Part shown: piece by piece, positions 1 through 4,854 of the stretch | How the letters are laid out: the number at the start of each line of letters is the position of its first letter | Numbering within the stretch: position 1 is the first letter of the stretch | Source of the DNA: M3 sp045133615 | Lineage (GTDB): Bacteria > Bacteroidota > Bacteroidia > Bacteroidales > Muribaculaceae | Length of the DNA stretch: 7,455 bases | NCBI GenBank assembly: GCA_045133615.1 | Contig: JBGUUQ010000079.1 | Coordinates: 1 to 7,455, forward strand | Reading direction: 5' to 3' | Translations under genes and position numbers: made by a program | The notes under the pieces: model-generated | Told to the model about the DNA's origin: nothing | Database searches by the model: none | What the model saw: the letters and a program-made list of their open reading frames with translations, nothing else

Positions 1-22
1 GGCTTATCCTATACAAAAAGTA

Positions 23-54
23 AGCCCAACTTCTGCCGTTCAAGAAGTTGGACT
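23..54 (+). terminator. Terminator-like hairpin of an upstream gene
   Basis: CCAACTTCT (26-34) and AGAAGTTGG (43-51) form a perfect 9-bp stem with an 8-nt loop. Two further pairs (23-24 with 53-54) lie beyond one mismatch. An A-rich stretch (14-19) precedes it and a T-rich but interrupted stretch (59-64) follows. It probably ends a transcript entering from the left of the window. The tail is weak, so a processed 3' end or a regulatory hairpin ahead of the next gene is also possible. Confidence 0.45.
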
Positions 55-106
55 CACTATTTTATGGTTTAGCGGACAGTAATAAAAAAAATATTTTCTC
101 ATTAGA

Positions 107-1900
107 ATGGTAATTATCACCGAGAACCCCCGCGCGGCCAAGGCTATAGCCAAGGCATTCAACGCGACCCCCGGCAAAATAACCGGTATCTTCAACAGCG
201 ACGACCTCACTGTTATCGCAGTACCGCAGGATTTCCTGACACCCCGTAAACTCGACATCAACACTTTGGGCAAGTTGCCCTATATCCCCTCGACGTATAA
301 TCTGCGTCAGAACCGCCGTAAATGTCAGCGCGGTTTCGAGGGAGCCGCACGCAAGGCCATCCTCGCAGCAAACGAAGTGGTATTCGCCTCCGAAAGCGGA
401 GCCGATGCCCAGGCCCGTTTCGACAACCTGTGCCGTCACTTCAATGTAGGGCAAAAGACCTCCCGTATGTGGCTTGACAGCCTTCGCCGTCCGGACATCG
501 TTTCGGCGTTGACGACCAGAGAGTCCGGGCGTCAACTCCACCGTCTCGCACAGACAGGACTGGTAAGCATGGCTATGGATTCCGCGTTCAACTATAACTT
601 CAACAACGCTCTTCATCTCATAGGCTTTCCTAATGTCAACCTCACTCGCCGCGAAGTTGTAGTCCTCGACTTCCTTCGAGCCCTTGACGAGCACATTGAC
701 GAATCGTTCCGTTCTCCATCCACCTTCAAGCTCTGTCTCAATCCCGGTACAGGAATGGGAATGATGAGCGAACAATCGTGGGACACCATCGAGGAAGCGG
801 AAGCCACCTTGAAGTCACTTAATTTCCCCACGATGCTCCCCGTGGAGATGGAAATCAGCATCGACAACAAGCAACCGCAGTTGTTCAGCACGACCACACT
901 CCAGACAGAGGCGTTCCGCAAACTGCATTTTCTCCCAGGGCGTACAATGTCCACCGCCCGAAACCTGTTCAACCGTGGTGTAATCACCTCTCCCTTCACT
1001 CATCAGGCATCCATCACGACAATCGCCAATCCGGTGGCAAGTATGAGCCGTGCAGAGAATAGCCTTTATCAGCTCATCCGTGACCGCAAAAACGCCGTAA
1101 AAGGCGCCGGACTGAACACAACCGGCAAAATCTCCTATTCAACGGGAGGTATCGACTTCACGCACACCCTATCTGCATCACGAGTGCAGAACGCGCCCCT
1201 CGGAATATCGCTGTGCGGGGAGCCGTTCATCGAAGCTGTCGTCAGGGAGATTGCTCCCTCTCCGGCCATAACATACGACCTGACCTCTGTTCTCTCCACT
1301 CTCATGCAGGAGTTTGCCGACTCCGAAATGCCTTTCAGAGTAAAAGGAGATGACTTCGGCAGCGTAATATCGTCCCTCATAGGCAAGAATCTCGTCAAAG
1401 AGTGCGAGGGAATGATATTCCTTACCGAGACAGCCGAGGATATTATGGATAACATCGGCCGTCTATACCCCGGGTCCAATCTCGTGGCATTCCAGTTCGA
1501 TGCCGATTCACTTGCGGCCGGAATCGGCACCGGCAAACAGTGCATCGCCGATTTTGGCGAGTGGCTCTATTCCTTTACTGCGGAGATGCTCGACGGCAAG
1601 CTCATCGACAGCGAGTATGCCGGGACTGTATGCCCCGTCTGCGGAGCCCACGCCATCTATCATGCAAACCACAACATCCGCTGCGCCGAATGCAACTACC
1701 GCATCGCCGATTCATATCTCGGGCGCAGACTCACACCAGAACTTACACGTCAGTTGCTGACGTTCTTCTACACTTCCGAGGTCAAGGGTCTTCAGATTGA
1801 AGACGGTCAGAGATTCTCCTCGGTGCTGGCTCTGGACGCCAATTATCAGCCGACCCATGTACGGGTTCCTGATACGGACTCATTCCGCCCTGCGGTCTGA
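107..1900 (+). CDS. Degenerate type IA topoisomerase (TopB/Exc-like), catalytic tyrosine lost
   Basis: This 597-residue protein follows the domain order of topoisomerase III. An N-terminal TOPRIM starts MVIITENPRAAKAIAKAF and keeps the first glutamate (E6). The second TOPRIM motif, normally ATDPDREGE, reads ASESGADAQ (94-102). RMWLDSL (120-126) matches the conserved RxWxxSL segment. The active-site loop, normally ITYPRTDS, reads ITSPFTHQ (293-300), so serine 295 replaces the nucleophilic tyrosine and the following Arg and Asp are also gone. The C-terminus has one zinc ribbon (C509, C512, C526, C529) and then a segment resembling the C-terminal repeat of topoisomerases (about 537-585). Known: CTnDOT carries a topoisomerase III-like gene, exc, needed for excision. 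Inferred: this is an Exc-like accessory protein that binds DNA without cutting it. The ATG at 107 begins directly with the TOPRIM strand, so an earlier start is unlikely. No clear promoter or ribosome site is visible. Confidence 0.85.
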   Translation: MVIITENPRAAKAIAKAFNATPGKITGIFNSDDLTVIAVPQDFLTPRKLDINTLGKLPYIPSTYNLRQNRRKCQRGFEGAARKAILAANEVVFASESGADAQARFDNLCRHFNVGQKTSRMWLDSLRRPDIVSALTTRESGRQLHRLAQTGLVSMAMDSAFNYNFNNALHLIGFPNVNLTRREVVVLDFLRALDEHIDESFRSPSTFKLCLNPGTGMGMMSEQSWDTIEEAEATLKSLNFPTMLPVEMEISIDNKQPQLFSTTTLQTEAFRKLHFLPGRTMSTARNLFNRGVITSPFTHQASITTIANPVASMSRAENSLYQLIRDRKNAVKGAGLNTTGKISYSTGGIDFTHTLSASRVQNAPLGISLCGEPFIEAVVREIAPSPAITYDLTSVLSTLMQEFADSEMPFRVKGDDFGSVISSLIGKNLVKECEGMIFLTETAEDIMDNIGRLYPGSNLVAFQFDADSLAAGIGTGKQCIADFGEWLYSFTAEMLDGKLIDSEYAGTVCPVCGAHAIYHANHNIRCAECNYRIADSYLGRRLTPELTRQLLTFFYTSEVKGLQIEDGQRFSSVLALDANYQPTHVRVPDTDSFRPAV

Positions 1901-1911
1901 CCCACAACCAC

Positions 1912-1931
1912 GCTGACTTTATATTGTCAGC
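1912..1931 (+). repeat. Small inverted repeat after the topoisomerase-like gene
   Basis: GCTGAC (1912-1917) and GTCAGC (1926-1931) form a 6-bp stem around the AT-rich loop TTTATATT. It lies only 11 bases after the stop codon and directly before a much stronger terminator hairpin. It could help termination, stabilise the mRNA 3' end, or be a protein-binding palindrome. Confidence 0.4.
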
Positions 1932-1936
1932 ACTTT

Positions 1937-1968
1937 AATGGCGGCGGTTTGCGAGCCGCCGCCATTTT
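1937..1968 (+). terminator. Strong GC-rich hairpin terminator
   Basis: AATGGCGGCGG (1937-1947) pairs perfectly with CCGCCGCCATT (1956-1966) around an 8-nt loop, followed by a short T-rich tail. It ends the topoisomerase-like gene and separates it from the HTH gene pair 27 bp further on, so the two units are probably transcribed independently. Confidence 0.75.
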
Positions 1969-1994
1969 ATAACCTTACTTCAATGTGATATTGA

Positions 1995-2270
1995 ATGGAG
2001 AGTATAAGAACCGTCCACATCGAAGAGTCGGTGTTTGAAGATATGGTTAATCATATGGAAATGCTCCATACTATCGTTTCGGTGATGTTTGAAAAACTGG
2101 TTGACAAAAAGTTGTCCGATTGGGTAAGTGGAGAATTTGTATGCGAATATTTGAATATCGCGCCACGGACTTTAAGGTCATATCAAGAGCATGGTCTCAT
2201 TCCTTATGCCAAATTAGGGAAAGCCAACCGTTACAAGGGACATGATGTAGATGCTTTGATAAAAAGATGA
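1995..2270 (+). CDS. Small HTH protein, excisionase/Xis2-like (first of two)
   Basis: A 91-residue protein. Residues about 10-42 look helical, and residues about 43-90 form a MerR/HTH_17-type winged helix: the helix-turn-helix runs through VCEYLNIAPRTLRSYQEHG and the wing is AKLGKANRYKGHDVDALI. Proteins of this size and fold are known excisionases or recombination directionality factors, and pairs of them (Xis2c and Xis2d) serve the CTnDOT integrase. Its stop overlaps the start of the next gene by four bases (ATGA at 2267-2270), indicating translational coupling. The convergent integrase supports a role in excision or in control of int. A transcriptional regulator of the element is the alternative. 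The upstream 27 bp show no good match to the Bacteroides promoter pattern. Confidence 0.85.
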   Translation: MESIRTVHIEESVFEDMVNHMEMLHTIVSVMFEKLVDKKLSDWVSGEFVCEYLNIAPRTLRSYQEHGLIPYAKLGKANRYKGHDVDALIKR

Positions 2271-2557
2271 AAACGCTGATTGACCGGAATGATAGCAGGG
2301 TGAGAATGTTTTTCCACCATGCTAACAGTATTATTGAAAAATGTGAGCATTTAGGCAAAGAGTATTATCCGATGCTTAATGGCCGAAGATTCCTTACCGT
2401 GAGGCAAGTATCCGAAAGGCTTCACATTTCGAGGCGTACTATTTTCGATATGATTGACAAAGGAACCGTTCCTCATTACAAAATTGGAGGGAAACTCCTG
2501 ATTGCAGAGCAGGATCTTGAGAATTTACTGAACGCCAGTTATAGACCGTCATACTGA
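2267..2557 (+). CDS. Small HTH protein, excisionase/Xis2-like (second of two)
   Basis: A 96-residue protein with a helical N-terminal part (about 1-38) and a C-terminal HTH_17/excisionase-family domain (about 41-90). The helix-turn-helix spans FLTVRQVSERLHISRRTIFD, and the wing YKIGGKLLIAEQDLENLL has the usual aromatic/lysine-Gly-Gly-lysine turn. It is cotranscribed with the preceding gene through an ATGA overlap. The two are similar in plan but clearly diverged, as expected for a heterodimer or for two factors with different sites. It ends 11 bp before a shared bidirectional terminator that separates it from the convergent integrase. The role in excision is inferred from family and context, not shown by the sequence. 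Confidence 0.86.
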   Translation: MKTLIDRNDSRVRMFFHHANSIIEKCEHLGKEYYPMLNGRRFLTVRQVSERLHISRRTIFDMIDKGTVPHYKIGGKLLIAEQDLENLLNASYRPSY

Positions 2558-2567
2558 ATACATTATG

Positions 2568-2603
2568 CAAATGACCGCCGGGAAAAGCCCTGGCGGTCAT
2601 TTG
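2568..2603. terminator. Bidirectional terminator between HTH operon and integrase
   Basis: CAAATGACCGCC (2568-2579) pairs with GGCGGTCATTTG (2592-2603), with extra inner G-C pairs around an AAAA-type loop. TTTTG follows on the plus strand. It lies between two convergent genes and likely stops both. The tail is better on the plus strand, so termination of the HTH operon is the firmer call. Confidence 0.75.
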
Positions 2604-2625
2604 TTTTGATTGGGATAAATCCGTC

Positions 2626-3855
2626 TTATCCTTTGGAATTGAACTTCTGGCGCATTTTCTCCATATCCTCATAGATGGTGTGGTCCTGCATTTTTGCGTA
2701 AATCTGGGTTGTCTTTATATCCACGTGCCCAAGCATCTTTGAGATGCTTTCGATTGGCACATGATTGGCCAACGACATTGTCGCAAAGGTATGTCTCGCT
2801 ATATGCGACGTAAGGTGTTTCTTGATTTTAGCCAGCGATGCTATCTCTTTCAGATATGAGTTTGTGCGCTGGTTGGAGAAAACCGGTATCACCACGTCAT
2901 CGGCAACAACTTTTGGATGGTCGGCATATTTCTCCATTATCTTCTGTGGTATTTCCAGAAGCGGGATGGTGCTGAGTTCGCCGGTTTTCTCCCGATGCTT
3001 GCGTATCCACTTGTTGCCGTCGGCATCAACATAGATGTCGCTACGTTTCAGCGACGAGATGTCGATGAAAGCGAGTCCGGTGAAGCAGCAGAACACGAAT
3101 GTGTCGCGTACTGTTTCCAATCTCGGAAAATCATGCAGGTCAACATTCATCATCGCTTGCAGTTCCGGCTCTGTCAGAAATTCTCTTTCCGCTACTGTAC
3201 GCTTGAAGCGTTTGCCCACGAAGGGATCTTCAGAGACCCATTTGTGTGCCATTGCATACTGCATCACATTTTTCAGGTAACGCAGGTAGCGGACTGTGGT
3301 GTTGTTGGCCGTTTGCTTTGTCATTCTCAGGAAGTGCTCGAAGTCCTGAATGAAGCCTCTGCTGACTTCTTTGATAGGGATGTCCTTGGTGTTCTGGGTG
3401 AGTTCCATGAACTCCTCCAGATAGGTGACACAGCGTTCCCATCGTCCGAGGGTGGCGGTACAGATGTCTCCACGCTCGAACTCTTCTTTGCGCTGCTTGT
3501 TCACTTCGCGAAATACGTCGCAAAGCATCTTCGGTTTCTCCACTGTGCCAAGATAGTGGTCACGGAGGACTTTCGGATTCACAAGCTTGTTCTCGCGAAG
3601 AAGCATATTGTGGATTTCATTGAAACGGGTGCGGATATTCTCAAGGTACTTGTTGAGTTCAAGTTCCTTTTTAGCGCGACCCGTTGCAACATTTCTCTTT
3701 TGATCCCATAGTTCGGGGGCAACGCTTCTACCGATGTAGAGCTCGGATTGCTGACCACTTACAGTGATACGGGCAAAGATTGGAAGTTCACCGTTTCTCA
3801 ACGGTCGGTTCTTTCTCACGAAGAACGCCAGTGTGAAATAACTGTCGTGTAACAT
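2626..3855 (-). CDS. Tyrosine recombinase/integrase, Bacteroides conjugative-transposon type
   Basis: This 409-residue site-specific recombinase has the usual three parts: an N-terminal arm-DNA-binding domain (about 5-90), a SAM-like core-binding domain (about 110-210) and a catalytic domain (about 225-400). Visible catalytic residues are K290 (beta-hairpin lysine), H351 and R354 (HIARH), H377 (LGH) and the nucleophile Y386 (TTQIYAK). The first catalytic arginine, normally in TGLR, is alanine here (TGLA, A262). The Bacteroides IntDOT family also lacks it (serine in IntDOT), so the protein is probably active. Length is normal and there is no frameshift. The gene is convergent with the two HTH genes. 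A -7 box lies 51 bp upstream and CGTGGGCA repeats begin about 90 bp upstream, which suggests that the att region also regulates int. It integrates and excises an element that probably extends leftward out of the window. Confidence 0.95.
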   Translation of the reverse strand: MLHDSYFTLAFFVRKNRPLRNGELPIFARITVSGQQSELYIGRSVAPELWDQKRNVATGRAKKELELNKYLENIRTRFNEIHNMLLRENKLVNPKVLRDHYLGTVEKPKMLCDVFREVNKQRKEEFERGDICTATLGRWERCVTYLEEFMELTQNTKDIPIKEVSRGFIQDFEHFLRMTKQTANNTTVRYLRYLKNVMQYAMAHKWVSEDPFVGKRFKRTVAEREFLTEPELQAMMNVDLHDFPRLETVRDTFVFCCFTGLAFIDISSLKRSDIYVDADGNKWIRKHREKTGELSTIPLLEIPQKIMEKYADHPKVVADDVVIPVFSNQRTNSYLKEIASLAKIKKHLTSHIARHTFATMSLANHVPIESISKMLGHVDIKTTQIYAKMQDHTIYEDMEKMRQKFNSKG

Positions 3856-3905
3856 AGAGGTGGATTAAAAGGGTTAATAAATATAATCATTTTTCTCCAC
3901 ATATG

Positions 3906-3913
3906 CAAATCTA
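3906..3913 (-). promoter_or_regulatory. Putative -7 element of the integrase promoter
   Basis: On the minus strand this reads TAGATTTG, an exact match to the Bacteroides -7 pattern TAnnTTTG. It would start transcription near 3899, about 44 nt before the integrase ATG. No good -33 TTTG lies 19-21 bp upstream, so the promoter may need an activator or be weak. The first CGTGGGCA copies (3947-3966) sit where upstream regulators would bind. Confidence 0.5.
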
Positions 3914-3946
3914 AAAGGCATAAAATCAGTGCCGTGACTCATCAAT

Positions 3947-3994
3947 CGTGGGCAAAATCGTGGGCTACAAGTACCCATTCAAAAAATGCCCACG
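3947..3994. repeat. CGTGGGCA repeat cluster 1 (three copies), candidate integrase arm sites
   Basis: CGTGGGCA occurs at 3947-3954, CGTGGGCT at 3959-3966 (12 bp start to start, same orientation), and the inverted copy TGCCCACG at 3987-3994. The second and third copies could also pair as a hairpin. Short clustered repeats beside an integrase gene are the usual form of arm-type integrase sites or excisionase sites. Confidence 0.6.
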
Positions 3995-4075
3995 GCGGAA
4001 TGATGCAATTCTATGAAATCATGGCAGAGTTTGAGAAAGAATAATCTCAATTCAACACTAATTTCAGCTTAAATC

Positions 4076-4151
4076 GAGCGAATCGTGTTAATATATGTTA
4101 TATCGCAATACTATACGACCTACAATATATAACAAATGTTAATATTCGCTC
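4076..4151. repeat. Large imperfect inverted repeat in the attachment-like region
   Basis: GAGCGAAT (4076-4083) is mirrored by ATTCGCTC (4144-4151). Inside these, TTAATATATGTTATAT and the reverse complement of the right half agree at about 14 of 16 positions after a short gap. The centre is about 20 nt. It lies midway between the two CGTGGGCA clusters. It could be a recombinase or regulator binding site, or the core of the recombination region. Confidence 0.6.
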
Positions 4152-4220
4152 AATTCCCGCGAAATCTGAGGCTTCTGATGGCTATTTTAGGTTCAGAACC
4201 CCACCATAAATGCGGGAATT
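4152..4220. repeat. Second inverted repeat, AATTCCCGC/GCGGGAATT
   Basis: AATTCCCGC (4152-4160) and GCGGGAATT (4212-4220) are perfect 9-bp inverted copies separated by 51 bp, starting directly after the previous inverted repeat. The spacing suits two bound protein molecules with looped DNA better than a simple hairpin. Confidence 0.6.
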
Positions 4221-4269
4221 CATCTCTAAAGTTCTAATACCGCGAGAGTAAGGTATCGGGATTTTCAAT

Positions 4270-4315
4270 CGTGGGCAAAAATGCCCACGGATTGTTTGCC
4301 CACGATTTGCCCACG
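4270..4315. repeat. CGTGGGCA repeat cluster 2 (four copies)
   Basis: CGTGGGCA at 4270-4277 is followed by inverted copies TGCCCACG at 4282-4289, 4297-4304 and 4308-4315. The first two form a perfect palindrome with a 4-bp centre. The last two are tandem, 11 bp apart, about one helical turn. A degenerate copy, CGTGGGAG, lies at 4426-4433. With cluster 1 this makes two arms about 275 bp apart. Confidence 0.6.
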
Positions 4316-4357
4316 CGTGTATCGCACAGGGCGCACTCAGATGCCGTTTGGACATAA

Positions 4358-4539
4358 AGAAAAAACACTGCTACTGAACCAGTTGCAGTGTTTTGCAGTA
4401 TTCTGCCGAATACCTTGGTGATCCGCGTGGGAGCGTGAACTCCGGCGGTATATCATTAGAGGTCAAACAATTAAACTTCTGAGAATCTTGATGTGCCCCT
4501 TTTTGCACACCTCGATATTTCAATGTTCTTCTTCGTTTA
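4358..4539 (-). ncRNA. Candidate structured small RNA, about 180 nt
   Basis: A Bacteroides-type promoter just upstream (4546-4575, minus strand) and a strong hairpin with a six-U tail (ending near 4360) delimit a leftward transcript of about 180 nt without a convincing protein gene. Along it are a weak hairpin TGTGC/GCACA (4492-4509), GGAG/CTCC (4430-4443), GTATTC/GAATAC (4398-4413) and the terminator stem. The only sizeable open frame, about 39 codons from an ATG near 4456, runs through the terminator and resembles nothing I know. The alternative is a leader that continues at low level into the integrase gene. Confidence 0.3.
4360..4394 (-). terminator. Strong, nearly perfect hairpin terminator
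   Basis: AAAACACTGC (4362-4371) pairs with GCAGTGTTTT (4385-4394). An inner ACTG/CAGT stem (4373-4376, 4380-4383) follows after one T-T mismatch and leaves a 3-nt loop. The minus strand has the longer U tract (six U), so it best ends leftward transcripts, but TTTT on the plus strand allows both directions. Confidence 0.75.
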
Positions 4540-4545
4540 CGGTTG

Positions 4546-4575
4546 CAAAGGTAATAATAATTCCCCGATTTTCAA
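4546..4575 (-). promoter_or_regulatory. Bacteroides-type promoter, leftward
   Basis: On the minus strand TTG (4575-4573), a 19-bp spacer and TACCTTTG (4553-4546) match the Bacteroides -33/-7 consensus. Transcription would start near 4539, heading toward the hairpin terminator at 4360-4394. The TTACCTTTGC here also resembles the GTAnnTTTGC core site of CTnDOT-type integrases with one mismatch, so a recombination core is an alternative reading. Confidence 0.55.
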
Positions 4576-4578
4576 CGA

Positions 4579-4591
4579 TTAACGGCGTTAA
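4579..4591. promoter_or_regulatory. Palindrome TTAACG-G-CGTTAA, candidate operator
   Basis: A perfect 13-bp odd palindrome lies 3 bp upstream of the -33 element of the leftward promoter. That position is typical for an activator or repressor dimer site. Confidence 0.4.
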
Positions 4592-4664
4592 ATATTATTA
4601 TTGCGTTACGATTTATTTCCGCGTTCTACCTCGATTTGGATATGGAATGATGGAAATCCAGCAT

Positions 4665-4712
4665 GTGCTCGCGCTTATGCTAGTAATTATACTCGTAATG
4701 ATGCTCGTGATA
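4665..4712. repeat. Four imperfect 12-bp tandem repeats
   Basis: The units are GTGCTCGCGCTT, ATGCTAGTAATT, ATACTCGTAATG and ATGCTCGTGATA, consecutive at 4665, 4677, 4689 and 4701, with core ATGCTCGTAAT. They lie in the roughly 165 bp between two divergent promoters. The period is close to one helical turn, which suits a phased protein-binding array. A slippage-generated repeat of no function is also possible. Confidence 0.55.
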
Positions 4713-4741
4713 AACTTTAACGTACTTTTCTTCGTTATAAT

Positions 4742-4772
4742 TTTGTAGGATGCGAAATTATTATTAAATTTG
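4742..4772 (+). promoter_or_regulatory. Perfect Bacteroides-type promoter, rightward
   Basis: TTTG (4742-4745), exactly 19 bp, then TAAATTTG (4765-4772) is a full match to TTTG-N19-TAnnTTTG. The predicted start is near 4779. An inverted repeat (GATGC-g-AAATT, 4749-4759, with AATTTGCATC, 4767-4776) spans the spacer and -7 box, so a repressor dimer there would block it. There is no protein gene downstream on this strand. It faces the 3' end of the DUF3800 gene. Confidence 0.6.
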
Positions 4773-4778
4773 CATCTG

Positions 4779-4854
4779 AAAATACCCTTCGTAACTGAAC
4801 GGCTACGTGACAAGTGCGTAGCTCACAAGTGTAGGTTGCGCGGGTTATTTTTTT
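4779..4854 (+). ncRNA. Candidate structured small RNA, about 75 nt, antisense to the DUF3800 3' end
   Basis: The segment begins at the predicted start of the perfect promoter at 4742-4772 and ends in seven T (4848-4854). Nested pairing is consistent. An outer stem runs AAATACCC (about 4780-4787) with GGGT-t-ATTT (4842-4850, one bulge). A middle stem pairs CGTAAC (4790-4795) with GTTGCG (4835-4840). An inner hairpin pairs GCTACG (4802-4807) with CGTAGC (4817-4822) around a 9-nt loop, and ACAAGTG occurs both in that loop (4810-4816) and after the hairpin (4825-4831). It is GC-richer than its AT-rich surroundings, a common sign of structured RNA. The last bases overlap the DUF3800 stop codon region on the other strand. 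It could instead be only a 3' structure of the DUF3800 mRNA. Confidence 0.35.

Larger units (their letters stand above)
3856..4844. other. Long regulatory/recombination region without a convincing protein gene
   Basis: These 989 bp between the integrase start and the DUF3800 stop contain no reading frame with a recognisable domain. From left to right they hold the integrase -7 box, three CGTGGGCA repeats, a nested inverted-repeat block (4076-4220), four more CGTGGGCA repeats, a hairpin terminator, a leftward promoter with a palindrome above it, a 12-bp tandem repeat, and a rightward promoter with an overlapping inverted repeat leading into a structured, GC-richer segment. It is best read as the attachment/control region of the integrative element joined to a region expressing small RNAs. 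Confidence 0.7.

Noticed and set aside
62..775. 237-codon minus-strand frame opposite the topoisomerase-like gene
   Set aside because: Antisense shadow of a well-supported gene and has no recognisable motif.
1995..2557. Toxin-antitoxin pair for the two small overlapping genes
   Set aside because: Both proteins are HTH_17-type DNA binders with wings, and neither resembles a toxin.
2917..3711. 264-codon plus-strand frame opposite the integrase
   Set aside because: It is the antisense shadow of the integrase, whose catalytic motifs are clear on the minus strand.
3947..4315. CRISPR array
   Set aside because: The repeats are only 8 bp, occur in both orientations and have irregular spacing. No cas gene is present.
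4411..4470. tRNA or tRNA fragment (ATCACCA on the minus strand after a GTTCACG segment)
   Set aside because: The T-arm would have a 4-bp stem and 6-nt loop, and no anticodon or D arm fits, so this is coincidental.
4488..4748. 86-codon plus-strand frame with a hydrophobic end
   Set aside because: The hydrophobic part is the translation of the 12-bp tandem repeat and AT-rich DNA. It crosses the leftward promoter and has no promoter of its own. A small membrane peptide is not fully excluded.
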